23,637 nt of DNA. It comes from Pseudomonadota bacterium. Its GTDB lineage: Bacteria; Pseudomonadota; Alphaproteobacteria; Rhizobiales; Methylopilaceae. Location: the NCBI GenBank assembly GCA_023388965.1, contig JAEWFF010000059.1, forward strand, positions 1-23,637, read 5' to 3'. The translations under genes and the position numbers were made by a program. This document shows, piece after piece, positions 23,393 to 23,637 of the stretch; position 1 is the stretch's first letter, and every line of letters starts with the position of its first letter. The notes under the pieces are model-generated. The model was not told the origin of the DNA and searched no databases. It was given only the letters and a program-made list of their open reading frames with translations.

Positions 23393-23530
23393 CCTCTTGC
23401 CGCGCGCGCAGCAGGCCGCAAGCAGGAACAAACAGGGGGATTGTCGGAGATTGCAGGCGGAAACTCGGAAAATTCGGCGCAGCGGCGCGCGTTTCCGGGC
23501 CGCGGAGTGGGTCTTCCTATTATCGGGGGA

Positions 23531-23561
23531 TTGACGTTCGGTTCAATTTTGCATTCATAAT
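23531..23561 (+). promoter_or_regulatory. Promoter candidate for the gene beginning at 23612
   Basis: TTGACG (23531-23536) with either TTCATA (spacer 17) or CATAAT at 23556-23561 (spacer 19), in a locally AT-rich stretch. It would give a leader of about 45 bases. Confidence 0.4.
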
Positions 23562-23611
23562 TCAATTCTGCAAGAACAGAACCCCAATTCGGATCGCCGA
23601 GGATTTATCAG

Positions 23612-23637
23612 ATGAGCTCGAACACCCCCCGCAAGGC
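23612..23637 (+). CDS. Start of a further gene, cut by the window end
   Basis: ATG preceded by GAGGA (23599-23603), eight bases before the start codon, then MSSNTPRK and an Ala codon begun. Ribosome site and upstream promoter candidate support a true start, but nine codons do not identify a product. Confidence 0.45.

Larger units (their letters stand above)
23217..23611. other. Gene-free 395-base stretch with many stem-loops
   Basis: No open frame here has a family match; frames that cross it run out of phase with the AbrB gene. The first part (23239-23392) is dense in perfect short inverted repeats and is described as a structured-RNA candidate. The middle (23393-23530) has no feature I can name. 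The last 80 bases become AT-rich and contain a promoter candidate and the ribosome site of the next gene. Confidence 0.6.

Noticed and set aside
22988..23560. Open frame running from inside the AbrB gene across the gene-free stretch
   Set aside because: Starts out of phase within AbrB, has Arg/Ser-rich low-information sequence and no ribosome site.

Overview
The window comes from a high-G+C alphaproteobacterium, most likely of the Hyphomicrobiales (Rhizobiales) type. This rests on codon and base composition, on a tamA-tamB pair next to alphaproteobacterial-style regulators, and on two sequence signals typical of the class: a perfect CtrA-type box (TTAA-N7-TTAAC) and a GGAAC-N17-TGTT promoter of the EcfG general-stress type. 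The genus cannot be told from the sequence alone. No tRNA, rRNA, CRISPR array, insertion sequence or phage gene was seen.

Layout. (1) Bases 1-6038: the 3' end of a dihydropyrimidinase/hydantoinase gene, then a complete branched-chain-amino-acid-type (Liv) ABC importer in the order binding protein, LivH, LivM, LivG, LivF, and a 2-hydroxychromene-2-carboxylate-isomerase-like DsbA-fold protein. From LivH to the isomerase the genes overlap or lie within about 11 bases of each other, so they are one operon. The binding protein is separated from the permeases by a short hairpin. The importer probably brings in a small nitrogenous or acidic compound connected with pyrimidine or hydantoin breakdown. 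(2) Bases 6203-9512: a GT4 glycosyltransferase and an amylo-alpha-1,6-glucosidase-like enzyme, an operon with a possible EcfG stress promoter. (3) Bases 9561-13463: a FadL-type outer-membrane porin and a SAM methyltransferase on the minus strand, a divergent alpha/beta hydrolase, and a FeeM/autoinducer-synthase-like N-acyltransferase on the minus strand. This stretch looks concerned with acyl or lipid compounds. (4) Bases 13708-16020: a membrane-bound PAS-GGDEF-EAL cyclic-di-GMP enzyme transcribed divergently from the acyltransferase, with the CtrA-like boxes in the shared intergenic region. (5) Bases 16065-21997: tamA and tamB, overlapping by one base, for outer-membrane protein assembly. (6) Bases 22146-23216: an AbrB-family membrane protein. 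(7) Bases 23217-23611: a gene-free 395-base stretch with a run of clean stem-loops, including a compact three-way junction, followed by a possible promoter and the first nine codons of another gene.

Most genes are recognisable family members. The parts most worth a second look are the CtrA-boxed intergenic region between the acyltransferase and the cyclic-di-GMP enzyme, the structured RNA candidate at 23239-23392, and the stress-promoter candidate ahead of the glycan operon.
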